Assembly: GCA_965229625.1 (NCBI GenBank)
Contig: CBDDJJ010000001.1
Span: 806,001-870,000 of the forward strand
Source: JANQIO01 sp965229625
Lineage (GTDB): Bacteria > Pseudomonadota > Gammaproteobacteria > Pseudomonadales > Halieaceae
Length of the DNA: 64,000 bases
Reading direction: 5' to 3'
Each line of letters opens with the position of its first letter. The stretch's first letter is position 1. A program made the translations under genes and the position numbers. The notes under the pieces were generated by a model. It was not told the DNA's origin, did no database searches, and saw nothing but the letters and a program-made list of their open reading frames with translations. Below, piece after piece: positions 43,008-51,228 of this stretch.

Positions 43008-44414
43008 CTAGTCCGGGGTGATGCCGATGAACTGCGGTGCCCCGCGCCGGAACAGCCGCATGGGCACCGATTTCCCGGGCTCCAGGTCCTCCACGATGCG
43101 CTGGAAGCTCTCCACCGAGGTCACCGGGTTGCCGGCGATCAGGGTAATGACATCGCCGCTGCGTACGCCGCGCTCATCTGCCGGTGAACCACTGATGACT
43201 TCGCTGACCACCACGCCGCCGGAGATACCCCAGCGCGACTGCAACTGCTCGGAGATTTCTTCTACCACCAGGCCGAGTAGGGCATCGCTGCTGCCTTCCG
43301 GGGCCAGCGCAGCTACCGAAGCACGCTGATTGGCTCCAAGGGCACCGACAGCAAGTCGCAGGGTCTTGTTGCGGCCGTTTCTTACAAGTTCCACTTTAAC
43401 CTCCGTGCCAGGCGCCACCAGGCCCACGACGTGGGGAAGCTCGGATGAGGTGAGGATGTCCTTGCCAGCAAAGCGAACAATCACGTCGCCTGATTCAAGT
43501 CCACCCTTGTCGGCGGGACCGCTTTCTGTCAGCGCTACGATGAGAGCGCCGCGCGGGCGCTCCAGGCCCAAGGATTCGGCCAGCACCTTGTCCACATCCT
43601 GGATGGTGACACCCAGCCATCCCCGGGTGACCTCGCCGCTGTCCCTGAGCTGTCCAACTACGTTGGCCACAACGCTGACCGGGATGGCAAAAGACAGCCC
43701 AATGGAGCCGCCGCTGCGAGTAAAAATCTGGGAATTCACGCCCACCACTTCGCCCGCCAGGTTGAACAGCGGACCGCCGCTATTGCCCGGGTTGATGGCC
43801 ACGTCGGTCTGGATGAAGGGCACATAGTTCTCGCCGCGCTCGGTCGGCAGGCTGCGTCCCATGGCACTGACGATACCGGCGGTAACCGAGTAATCGAGGC
43901 CGAACGGTGAGCCAATGGCTAGCACCCATTCGCCAACACCGAGTGCATCAGGCTCTGCCAGGGTCAGGTACGGCAGATCCTCCGCGTCAACTTTCAGCAA
44001 GGCGAGGTCAGAGCGCTCGTCCAGGCCAATGATCTCCGCCTCGAACTCGGTCCGGTCGGTCAAACGGACAATAACACTGTCGGCACCGGCCACCACGTGA
44101 TGGTTGGTCACGATAAAGCCATCCTCACTGATGATGAAGCCGGAGCCCATACCCTGGCGGGGCATCTGCGGAGCCTGCCCGCCTCCCGGGCCTTCGAAGA
44201 AGCGCCGCAGGTACTCGGGAATCTGCGGCATCTCCGAATGGAAGGACTCGTTGCCCGGCTCAAATTCCACCAGAATCTTCACCACCGCCGGCGTGTTCTG
44301 CCGGACAATGCTCTTAAAATCCGGCAGCTCGGCGGCCAGCGTGGGCACGCTGGCGAACCATGCCAGTACCAGGGCGCACAGAACTGTTGAAAACCGCGTG
44401 TCAGGGGATTGCAT
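43008..44414 (-). CDS. mucD: periplasmic serine protease MucD/DegP-like
   Basis: HtrA-family protease and chaperone of envelope quality control. From the ATG at 44412-44414 (AGAGG upstream) it is 468 residues with a signal peptide ending TLAA. Catalytic triad H106 (TNHHVV), D136 (RSDLALL) and S212 (NPGNSGGPLF); two PDZ domains follow, with GWLGVTIQDVD and VVSEVISGSPADERGVRSGDVI. It sits at the end of the rpoE-rseABC block exactly where mucD is in Pseudomonas, so it probably damps sigma-E signalling. Confidence 0.95.
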   Translation of the reverse strand: MQSPDTRFSTVLCALVLAWFASVPTLAAELPDFKSIVRQNTPAVVKILVEFEPGNESFHSEMPQIPEYLRRFFEGPGGGQAPQMPRQGMGSGFIISEDGFIVTNHHVVAGADSVIVRLTDRTEFEAEIIGLDERSDLALLKVDAEDLPYLTLAEPDALGVGEWVLAIGSPFGLDYSVTAGIVSAMGRSLPTERGENYVPFIQTDVAINPGNSGGPLFNLAGEVVGVNSQIFTRSGGSIGLSFAIPVSVVANVVGQLRDSGEVTRGWLGVTIQDVDKVLAESLGLERPRGALIVALTESGPADKGGLESGDVIVRFAGKDILTSSELPHVVGLVAPGTEVKVELVRNGRNKTLRLAVGALGANQRASVAALAPEGSSDALLGLVVEEISEQLQSRWGISGGVVVSEVISGSPADERGVRSGDVITLIAGNPVTSVESFQRIVEDLEPGKSVPMRLFRRGAPQFIGITPD

Positions 44415-44523
44415 TCTTACCTCTCGATTTATCAAAAATACGCAGGGATAAAGGGGAATAGTTCAACCGGGCATGTTGCCATCTTGTCGCCGGGCCGACG
44501 CCCGGGGCGGAATCAGCAAAACC

Positions 44524-44982
44524 TCAGTACGGAGCGCCAGCCGGTCCCAGCAAACGCGGGTGCAGGCGAGCATCGTGGCGCCGCAGCCAGGCATGCAGCC
44601 TGACCAGCAGCACCCCCAGGCCAAATCCGACTCCGGCTCCCGCCAGGGCGGTGAGGTCCGTGGCACCGGGCACGACACTGGCTGCGAGACCTGCCGCCAG
44701 CAGGGTGCAGAGCAAGGGGATGATATAGACCACGAAGGAACTGCTGACGAGAATATCCTCGGGGATTGCGATGGAGACCTCGTCATCCACCTTGAAGCTG
44801 CCTTCCGGAAACGCCGAGGACGACACCTTGAGCAGATTGCGCTGACCGTCGCGGATGCTGTTGAGAATACCGTGCCCGCAGCCCTTTGCCGCCTGGCAGC
44901 TGCCACAGGTAGATTTGCGAATGGTCTCCACCCAGAGTGACTGGGGTTCCACCGCAACGACTCTGCCGGTCTCCGTCAACAT
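44524..44982 (-). CDS. rseC: SoxR-reducing system / RseC protein
   Basis: Inner-membrane protein of 152 residues. The cytoplasmic N-terminus carries a Cys cluster (C26, C29 and C35 in STCGSCQAAKGCGHG) that may hold a redox centre; two membrane segments lie at about 81-100 and 106-126. RseC (MucC) modulates sigma-E signalling and in E. coli also supports SoxR reduction. It starts at the ATG 44980-44982, 53 bases after rseB. Confidence 0.9.
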   Translation of the reverse strand: MLTETGRVVAVEPQSLWVETIRKSTCGSCQAAKGCGHGILNSIRDGQRNLLKVSSSAFPEGSFKVDDEVSIAIPEDILVSSSFVVYIIPLLCTLLAAGLAASVVPGATDLTALAGAGVGFGLGVLLVRLHAWLRRHDARLHPRLLGPAGAPY

Positions 44983-45035
44983 AGTTCGTATTCTATCCCA
45001 ACTGGTCGCCGCTGACCGCGCCAGGCCGGAACCGT

Positions 45036-45992
45036 CTAGCGGGACGCCTGTTCGGTCCAGGTGACGGAGTCCGCCACCCGGCGCGCCGTATTGACGGGCA
45101 CTTCACCCAGTACGGTCACCAGCACCGGGCTGCCCGGCAACTGGATACCGCGCGTGTAGGCTGTGGTGCCGCCGCGGCGCGCCAGTCCGGCACCGGGTTC
45201 GGCCAGGTCAGGCGCTGCCTCGACAAACACCGAAAAGATCGCCAGGCCGTCCGTAAAGGACTTGTTGTAACTGGTGCCGGCCACGTTATCGGTAGGCATA
45301 AAGCCGCTGGGCAGCCAGGCCACATTCCAGGCCGGCGTTCCGGTCGGTGCCGGTGGCCGGTTGGCGCCGTGAACATGACCCGCCTCGTGCAGCACATCCA
45401 CCCGGGTGCCATCCATCTCGACTTCGCCGATCTCGATATCAGCAAACTGGAAGCGCTCCAGCACGCGTCCATCCTGGGCCACCGTCTGGGTCTTCAGCAG
45501 CAGGCCGGTGTCCCGGTCCAGTGCCATCTGGTAGCCGTAGCGATAAATGTCACGGGGCAGCACGTTGATGATCACTGCATCACGGCCGGCAATGCGATGG
45601 TTGCCAGCCACCTTGAGCTGGTAGTAACCCGCAACGCCACAACCACTGTCGCCGGCGCGATACAACTGGCTGATCCTTACCAGTCGGTGGCCGGGGTGAA
45701 TGCAATCGAGCGGGTGCTCGGCGCGCATTACCCGAGCACCACTGCCAGTCAGGCGAGTGACCTCCTCCTGCTCGACGTTGCCGCGCACGGAGTGGGAAAT
45801 CCGCATGGACTGCACGGCGAAGCCGTTCTGGTAGGTAAATACGCCCTGGTAGCTGGTCTCTCGCAGGCTGTGGGACATCTTCTCCAGCCAGCGCAGGGCC
45901 TCCTGGTCGCCCACGTCGCACTGCGCAAAACCCGGAGCAGCCACCCACAGGGAGGCAAGCACGGCGCAGCCCAGACTCAACAGCGTTCGCAA
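45036..45992 (-). CDS. rseB: sigma-E factor regulatory protein RseB (MucB)
   Basis: Periplasmic sensor that binds the anti-sigma factor RseA and shields it from cleavage until displaced by lipopolysaccharide. 318 residues with signal peptide ending PGFAQ (24), an LolA-like N-terminal domain (SYQGVFTYQNGFAVQSMRISH) and a smaller C-terminal RseA-binding domain. The start is a TTG at 45990-45992 with GAGGA seven bases upstream, three bases after the rseA stop, so it depends on rseA translation. Confidence 0.94.
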   Translation of the reverse strand: MRTLLSLGCAVLASLWVAAPGFAQCDVGDQEALRWLEKMSHSLRETSYQGVFTYQNGFAVQSMRISHSVRGNVEQEEVTRLTGSGARVMRAEHPLDCIHPGHRLVRISQLYRAGDSGCGVAGYYQLKVAGNHRIAGRDAVIINVLPRDIYRYGYQMALDRDTGLLLKTQTVAQDGRVLERFQFADIEIGEVEMDGTRVDVLHEAGHVHGANRPPAPTGTPAWNVAWLPSGFMPTDNVAGTSYNKSFTDGLAIFSVFVEAAPDLAEPGAGLARRGGTTAYTRGIQLPGSPVLVTVLGEVPVNTARRVADSVTWTEQASR

Positions 45993-45995
45993 GAC

Positions 45996-47126
45996 CTAGT
46001 CCTCGGTGCTGAACGTGGCAACCCGCGCGTAGGGCATCATGCCCTGCGGTGCATTCAGGGAAGCCTCTTCCGCGTGGTTGAGCATGTACTGCTCCAGGCG
46101 CTGGCGCGCCATGGCATCGTAGTCCGTGGAAGCCTCCGCGGCTGACGTTGCCGTGGATGACCGCACCACGGGCACCACCGTGCTGGGCGTGGCATAACCG
46201 GCAAGGTTCGCCCTGCCACCCAGCACCGTGACAGCGCCGGTCGGCGACAAGCGCTCGATTGTGCCCGCTGTCGTCGGGCCCGATACCCCGGTGCCCTGCT
46301 GCACACCGTAGAATTGACTGCCCACCAGCACCACGGCAAACACAGAGGCTGCCACCGCAAAACTCGCGATCGGTCGCAGGAAACGCTGCCAACTGCCCAC
46401 TGGCGTGATAGCGGTATCCACCTGGTCAACGTGAGGTTGTGACTCGTAGCCGGGCTCCTGCTCGATAGCTGCCATGATGCGTGCTGACAGGTCGGTGCCA
46501 GTGACCAGGGAGCCGGACTGCAGGCTGTGGCTGGCAGTATTAAAGCGCGACCAGGTGTTCCTGAGCGCCTGGTCCTGAACGTTATCCAGCACCTGGTCGA
46601 GGGTAGGTTCATCCGCCTCGCCGTCCATCAGTACCGAGAGCGCTTCGCCGAATGCCGTGCCTTCGCCCACGTTGGAAGACTCCGACGAGTGGGCCGGCTC
46701 CTGTTCGATAGCGGCGGCAATGCGGCCGGAAAGATCGACGTTCATGACCAGGGGACCTGGCTGCAGACTATGGCTGGCGGTAGTGAAACGCGCCCAGGTA
46801 TCGCGCAGCGACTGATCCTGGAGATTGTCCAGCACATGGGTGAGCGCCTGCGTGTCGGCCTCACCATCGACAAGGGACGACAGCGCCTCACCCGTGTTAT
46901 CTGACGAGGGCTCGCCCTGCTCATCTATGGCAGCGGCGATGCGTTCAGACAGATCGATACCGGTCACCAGCGGACCTGGCTGCAGGCTGTGGCTGGCATA
47001 GTGAAAACGCCGCCAGGCGTCACGCAGCGCCGCATCCTGGACGTTATCCAGTACCTGTTCAAGTGCCTGGTCGTCAGCCTCACCATCCATAAGGGCTGAC
47101 ATTGCTTCGCCAAGCTCTCTGTTCAT
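45996..47126 (-). CDS. rseA: anti-sigma-E factor RseA with three tandem sigma-binding domains
   Basis: Membrane-bound anti-sigma factor; 376 residues where RseA/MucA are usually near 200. The cytoplasmic part has three copies of the RseA N-terminal domain: residues 6-67 (EAMSALMDGEADDQALEQVL), 78-140 (EALSSLVDGEADTQALTHVL) and 159-222 (EALSVLMDGEADEPTLDQVL). Each keeps the DGEAD box, the LR-x-x-W-x-RF segment and ASHSLQ. A single membrane segment lies at about 251-270 (FAVAASVFAVVLVGSQF), followed by a periplasmic domain with a C-terminal YDAMARQRLEQYMLNHAEEA like that of MucA. ATG at 47124-47126 with GGGAGG seven bases upstream. Identity is secure from context; the stoichiometry of sigma binding is inference. 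Confidence 0.92.
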   Translation of the reverse strand: MNRELGEAMSALMDGEADDQALEQVLDNVQDAALRDAWRRFHYASHSLQPGPLVTGIDLSERIAAAIDEQGEPSSDNTGEALSSLVDGEADTQALTHVLDNLQDQSLRDTWARFTTASHSLQPGPLVMNVDLSGRIAAAIEQEPAHSSESSNVGEGTAFGEALSVLMDGEADEPTLDQVLDNVQDQALRNTWSRFNTASHSLQSGSLVTGTDLSARIMAAIEQEPGYESQPHVDQVDTAITPVGSWQRFLRPIASFAVAASVFAVVLVGSQFYGVQQGTGVSGPTTAGTIERLSPTGAVTVLGGRANLAGYATPSTVVPVVRSSTATSAAEASTDYDAMARQRLEQYMLNHAEEASLNAPQGMMPYARVATFSTED

Positions 47127-47145
47127 CAACAACCTCCCAGGTCTT

Positions 47146-47166
47146 GCCGCGTCATTGGCGCGCGGC
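47146..47166 (-). promoter_or_regulatory. hairpin in the rpoE-rseA gap
   Basis: GCCGCG (47146-47151) and CGCGGC (47161-47166) pair around a nine-base loop, about 20 bases upstream of rseA. On the minus strand it is preceded, not followed, by the T run, so it is not a classic terminator of rpoE; a role in rseA leader structure is possible. Otherwise the 150-base gap shows no gene. Confidence 0.3.
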
Positions 47167-47276
47167 TTTTTATCAACAACCATCAGTCGCCAGCAGTGCT
47201 TGTGTGCAGGGACCAACGGCCATCAAAACTAGCAATAACTATTCTTTAACCACTATCAGCGACGAGTTGATCGTCA

Positions 47277-47873
47277 TTACACGTAGGGCGCGTTTTCACC
47301 ATCCACCTGGGCACGCACCCGTTTGTCTATGGCCTCCCTGGCCCGGAAAATCCGTGACCTGACAGTGCCTACCGGGCAATCCATGATCTCTGCGATCTCC
47401 TCGTAACTGAGACCATCAAATTCCCGTAAAGTTACCGCGCTACGCAGATCATCCGGCAAATCGCTGATTGCCTGGTTGACCACCTCGCCAAGTTCCTGGC
47501 TGAACAACTTGTTCTCGGGATTTTCCATGTCCCGCAGGGCGCCGCCGTTTTCAAAATGCTCGGCATCCTCTATCTCTACATCGCTGCCCGGTGGTCTGCG
47601 ACCTCGGGCTACCAGGTGGTTCTTGGCAGTATTAATGGCGATGCGATACAGCCAGGTATAAAAGGCGCTGTCACCACGGAACCGCGGCAGTGCCCGGTAG
47701 GCCTTGATAAAAGCCTCCTGGGTGACATCCTGGACCTCGTGGCTGTCGTGCACATAGCGCGACACCAGCCCCAGAATCTTGGGCTGGTACTTCAATACCA
47801 GAAGATCGAAGGCACGTTTGTCTCCCGCTTGTACCCTTTCCACCAACTGCTGGTCTGTTGCGGCCGCAGCCAA
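47277..47873 (-). CDS. rpoE: RNA polymerase sigma factor RpoE (AlgU)
   Basis: ECF sigma factor for envelope stress, 198 residues. Region 2 (FDLLVLKYQPKILGLVSRYVHD, then QDVTQEAFIKAYRALPRFRG and FYTWLYRIAINTAKNHL) and region 4 (LPDDLRSAVTLREFDGLSYEEIAEIMDCPVGTVRSRIFRAREAIDK) closely follow AlgU. The start is a TTG at 47871-47873 with a strong AAGGGGG six bases upstream; this gives the AlgU-like N-terminus and no ATG is available. A sigma-E-type promoter immediately upstream indicates autoregulation. Confidence 0.96.
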   Translation of the reverse strand: MAAAATDQQLVERVQAGDKRAFDLLVLKYQPKILGLVSRYVHDSHEVQDVTQEAFIKAYRALPRFRGDSAFYTWLYRIAINTAKNHLVARGRRPPGSDVEIEDAEHFENGGALRDMENPENKLFSQELGEVVNQAISDLPDDLRSAVTLREFDGLSYEEIAEIMDCPVGTVRSRIFRAREAIDKRVRAQVDGENAPYV

Positions 47874-47896
47874 TCGTGCCCCCTTATCTCGCCACG

Positions 47897-47924
47897 TCTG
47901 ATCACAGGGAAATAAAAAAGTTCC
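47897..47924 (-). promoter_or_regulatory. sigma-E autoregulatory promoter of rpoE
   Basis: GGAACTT (47918-47924 on the minus strand), exactly 16 bases, then TCAGA (47897-47901): a near-perfect sigma-E promoter. Transcription would begin near 47890, only about 17 bases before the TTG start, with the Shine-Dalgarno AAGGGGG (47879-47885) close to the 5' end. Promoters used by other sigma factors may lie further upstream, but none is clear. Confidence 0.8.
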
Positions 47925-48064
47925 TTTCGATTCCCTGCTGCGTATTATGAGCGTTTGAATTGTGCCAGCGTCTTCCCGTTGCCGGTCATCGATAAACCCG
48001 TGCCGTGACGCTGTGACGGCCTAAAATACACGAATTCCCACTTCTCGACAGCCCCGGAACACCC

Positions 48065-49642
48065 ATGCCACAGCGCTACCAACACGACGTTCTCATCATC
48101 GGCAGCGGCGCCGCAGGCCTGTCCTTGGCACTACGTCTGCCAACGTCCATGCGTATTGCCGTGCTCAGCAAGGGTGAACTGACCCAGGGTTCGACCTTCT
48201 GGGCCCAGGGCGGCATGGCGGCGGTGCTCGACAAGGACGACACCGTGCAGTCACACGTCGAGGATACCCTCGCGGCGGGCGTCGGCCTGTGCCACCGCGA
48301 CGTGGTGGAGTTTGTCGTGTCACAGGGTGCCGAGGTGGTGAACTGGCTGGTTGCCCAGGGCGTGGAGTTCGACCGCCGGGAAACCCCAAAGCACAGCGAA
48401 TATCACCTGACGATGGAGGGCGGCCACAGCCACCGCCGGGTGATACATGCGGCAGACGCCACTGGCAGGGCCATCTCAGAAGTGTTGGTAGAGCGCACCC
48501 TGGCCCGCGACAACGTGGAAATTGTTACCGACGGTGTGGCCGTCGACCTGGTGGTGGCGAACGACCGTTGCCAGGGAGCTTATGTGCTGGAGCGAAGGAG
48601 CGGTGAAGTACACCTGTATCAGTCCCGCTTTGTGGTACTGGCCACCGGTGGCGCCAGCAAGGCCTACCTGTACACCAGCAACCCGGACGGTGCCAGCGGG
48701 GATGGTATCGCCATGGCCTGGCGTGCGGGCTGCCGGGTGGCGAACCTGGAATTCAACCAGTTTCACCCCACCTGTCTTTATCACCCCCGCGCCAAATCCT
48801 TCCTCATTACCGAGGCCCTGCGTGGCGAGGGTGGCCGTTTGCAGCTTCCCGACGGTACCCGCTTCATGGAGCGTTTCGATGAGCGCGGCGAACTGGCGCC
48901 GCGGGATGTAGTGGCCCGCGCCATCGACCACGAAATGAAGCGCACCGGCAGCGACTGCGTGTACCTGGACATCAGCCACCAGCCTGCCCGCTTCCTGCAA
49001 ACCCACTTCCCCACGGTGCACCGTCGCTGCCTGGACTTCGGCATCGACATCACCCGCGAACCGATCCCCGTGGTCCCTGCCGCGCACTACACCTGCGGCG
49101 GCGTGATGGTGGACAAGCGCGGGCAGACGGACGTGCCCGGCCTCTATGCCATTGGTGAAACGGCCTGCACCGGCCTGCACGGTGCCAACCGCATGGCCAG
49201 CAACTCACTGCTGGAATGCCTGGTCTACGCCCATGCGGCGGCAAAGGACATTGATGACCTCGCCAGGGACGCCCCGGCACCGGAGAGCGCCCCTGACTGG
49301 GATGAGAGCCAGGTCACCGACTCGGATGAAGACGTGGTGATTTCCCACAACTGGGACGAGTTGCGCCGCTTCATGTGGGACTACGTTGGCATTGTTCGCA
49401 CTGACAAGCGCCTGGCCCGCGCGCGCCATCGCATCGAATTGCTCCAGGAAGAGATTGTCGAGTACTACAGCAACTACAAGGTAACCAACGACCTGCTGGA
49501 ACTGCGCAACCTGGCGATGGTAGCCGAGTTGATGATCAATTGCGCCATCGACCGCCGCGAGAGCCGCGGCCTGCACTACACGCTGGACTATCCCGAGCTG
49601 GACCCGGAGGCCGGAGACACGGTGCTGTCTCCGCCCGCATAG
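48065..49642 (+). CDS. nadB: L-aspartate oxidase
   Basis: FAD enzyme oxidising aspartate to iminoaspartate, first step of de novo NAD synthesis. 525 residues: FAD-binding GSGAAGLSLALRLP near 13-26, THE signature GGHSHRRVIHAADATGRA, catalytic-site AHYTCGGVMVDKRGQT and SLLECLVYAHAAA near the C-terminal part of the flavin domain, then a helical domain (DYVGIVRTDKRL). ATG at 48065. A TAAAAT -10-like box lies about 40 bases upstream. It diverges from rpoE, as in Pseudomonas, and its 3' end overlaps the convergent YgfX-like gene by 55 bases. Confidence 0.96.
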   Translation: MPQRYQHDVLIIGSGAAGLSLALRLPTSMRIAVLSKGELTQGSTFWAQGGMAAVLDKDDTVQSHVEDTLAAGVGLCHRDVVEFVVSQGAEVVNWLVAQGVEFDRRETPKHSEYHLTMEGGHSHRRVIHAADATGRAISEVLVERTLARDNVEIVTDGVAVDLVVANDRCQGAYVLERRSGEVHLYQSRFVVLATGGASKAYLYTSNPDGASGDGIAMAWRAGCRVANLEFNQFHPTCLYHPRAKSFLITEALRGEGGRLQLPDGTRFMERFDERGELAPRDVVARAIDHEMKRTGSDCVYLDISHQPARFLQTHFPTVHRRCLDFGIDITREPIPVVPAAHYTCGGVMVDKRGQTDVPGLYAIGETACTGLHGANRMASNSLLECLVYAHAAAKDIDDLARDAPAPESAPDWDESQVTDSDEDVVISHNWDELRRFMWDYVGIVRTDKRLARARHRIELLQEEIVEYYSNYKVTNDLLELRNLAMVAELMINCAIDRRESRGLHYTLDYPELDPEAGDTVLSPPA

Positions 49643-50013
49643 CGCAGGGCCAGCCGCAGCCGACGCCAGGATTCAGCGCAGCACTGTACCCGAAACAGCA
49701 GGCCGCGATAGCAGTTGCCTTCCACTTCCATGCGAACCGCCAGCACCAGCGGAGAAGTGTAAGCCGTAGTTACGGTCGCAGCGCGTCCGTCGCCGTCATA
49801 CCAGCGCCGGCCGTCGAACAAAAAATCCGGAAAAGCCCGCAGCCGATCGCGGCGAGGCCGCAGCATCAAAACACCCAGCACAGCAATCGCCAGCAATGCC
49901 AGTACCCAACGGCCGCCCGCTGCCGTGTAGACCAGCAGTACCACTGAAGTAGCGAGATGCAGCCCGTTCAGGGCGCGGGCAGACTGCGCGCCCTCAAGCC
50001 GGGCGGCGGGCAA
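49588..50013 (-). CDS. YgfX-like membrane protein
   Basis: About 141 residues if the TTG at 50011-50013 is used (LPAARLEGAQSARALNGLHL); the frame is open further upstream but overlaps sdhE. Two short adjacent membrane segments (about residues 17-48, LATSVVLLVYTAAGGRWVLALLAIAVLGVLML) then a soluble part (FPDFLFDGRRWYDGDGRAATVTTAYTSPLVLAVRM) recall YgfX (CptA), which is normally encoded next to sdhE. Similarity is weak but the position is conserved. The start codon and exact role are uncertain. The stop lies inside the 3' end of the convergent nadB. Confidence 0.6.
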   Translation of the reverse strand: MPAARLEGAQSARALNGLHLATSVVLLVYTAAGGRWVLALLAIAVLGVLMLRPRRDRLRAFPDFLFDGRRWYDGDGRAATVTTAYTSPLVLAVRMEVEGNCYRGLLFRVQCCAESWRRLRLALRYAGGDSTVSPASGSSSG

Positions 50014-50251
50014 ACGCCAGGACGGTGTCGACAATGCCGGCCAGCTCGTCGTCTTCCGGGCGCAGGCGTCCCAGGAACCAGCCAAACAACTCCTGGTCCT
50101 CACATTCCAGCAGCTTGCGGTAGCGAGCCTGGTCCTGGCTGGAGAGCTCGCGATAGGCGCCCTTGACGAAGGGCTCCAGCACCAGGTCCAGTTCCAGCAT
50201 GCCGCGCCGGCTGGCCCAGATGACCCGGTTGTAATCGGTGTCGGTAGTCAT
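49994..50251 (-). CDS. sdhE: succinate dehydrogenase assembly factor SdhE
   Basis: Small chaperone promoting covalent FAD attachment to SdhA and FrdA. From the ATG at 50249-50251 it is 85 residues, with the flavinylation motif RRGMLELD (positions 15-22) and the acidic ECEDQELFGWFLGR segment. It overlaps the start of the YgfX-like gene and is divergent from ygfZ across 53 bases, the same neighbourhood as in E. coli. Confidence 0.93.
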   Translation of the reverse strand: MTTDTDYNRVIWASRRGMLELDLVLEPFVKGAYRELSSQDQARYRKLLECEDQELFGWFLGRLRPEDDELAGIVDTVLAFARRPA

Positions 50252-50304
50252 GCGCGCAAGTATAAGAGCTGACAGGGGCCAAAGCAGCACCTATCATAGC
50301 CGCC

Positions 50305-51228
50305 GTGACAACCTACCTGACCAGCCTGTCTTCCCGCTCTGCCCTCGTGCTCGAAGGTCCCGATGGACGCAAGTTCCTGCAAGGCCAGACGACCTGCGAT
50401 CTCGACCAGCTGAGTGCCGAACACAGTCTCACGGGCGCCTACTGCAACCCGCAGGGGCGCATGGTGTGTGATTTCCGTCTACTGGAACTGCCACCTGAAG
50501 CCATTTTGATGGTGCTGCAGGCGAGCGCCGCCGCTGCTGCGCTGGAGACCTTCGGGAAATACATTGTGTTCTCCAGGGCGGAACTGCGCGACGCCGGCGA
50601 CGACTGGCGCCACTATGCTCTGTGGGGACAGGCTGCCGCAGCCCTTGCCGAGGCGCCAGGCAGCTCACCGGATGCCGGTTGGCGCCAGGGGGATATTCTC
50701 TGGACTACCGGGGCCAGCCCTGACAGCTTCGAGGCCTGCGTGCCCGCTACCGCAGCCGATGCCTTCGAAACCCGCATGACGGAACTGGGCGCGGAGCGTG
50801 TCGCTGAGGAAGCTTACCAATTGCTGGAAATCAAGGCGGGTATCGGCCACGTGACCGGTGCTACCAGCGGCGAGTTCCTGCCGCAGATGCTCAATTTCCA
50901 GGCCACCGGACGGGTCAGCTTCACCAAGGGCTGCTACACCGGCCAGGAAGTCGTCGCCCGCATGCACTACCGCGGCAAAGTGAAGCGGCCCATGGCACTG
51001 GCTTCCGCAGACGCCAGCGAGGACCTGCAGCCCGGCGACAGCATCATCGATGTGAACGGAAAAACCGTGGGTACCATCGTCAATGCTGCCCGCGACGGCG
51101 ATGGGCTCTGCTGGCTGTTGGCATCCCTGACCCGGGATGCCGTGAACACCGGGGCCAGCGCTGCTGGCAGCCCGTTGAGCTTTCACGCCCTGCCCTACCC
51201 GCTCGAAGACGAAGCCGGCAGCGACTAA
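50305..51228 (+). CDS. ygfZ: folate-binding protein YgfZ
   Basis: Tetrahydrofolate-dependent protein helping repair or assembly of iron-sulfur clusters, related to glycine cleavage T-protein. 307 residues with the family signature KGCYTGQEVVARMHYRGKVKR and an N-terminal GPDGRKFLQGQTTCDL segment. The start is a GTG at 50305. It is convergent with ung, whose stop overlaps its last four bases. Confidence 0.93.
   Translation: MTTYLTSLSSRSALVLEGPDGRKFLQGQTTCDLDQLSAEHSLTGAYCNPQGRMVCDFRLLELPPEAILMVLQASAAAAALETFGKYIVFSRAELRDAGDDWRHYALWGQAAAALAEAPGSSPDAGWRQGDILWTTGASPDSFEACVPATAADAFETRMTELGAERVAEEAYQLLEIKAGIGHVTGATSGEFLPQMLNFQATGRVSFTKGCYTGQEVVARMHYRGKVKRPMALASADASEDLQPGDSIIDVNGKTVGTIVNAARDGDGLCWLLASLTRDAVNTGASAAGSPLSFHALPYPLEDEAGSD

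Noticed and set aside
46527..46904. Plus-strand frame opposite rseA
   Set aside because: A shadow of the repeated RseA units; no ribosome site and no similarity.
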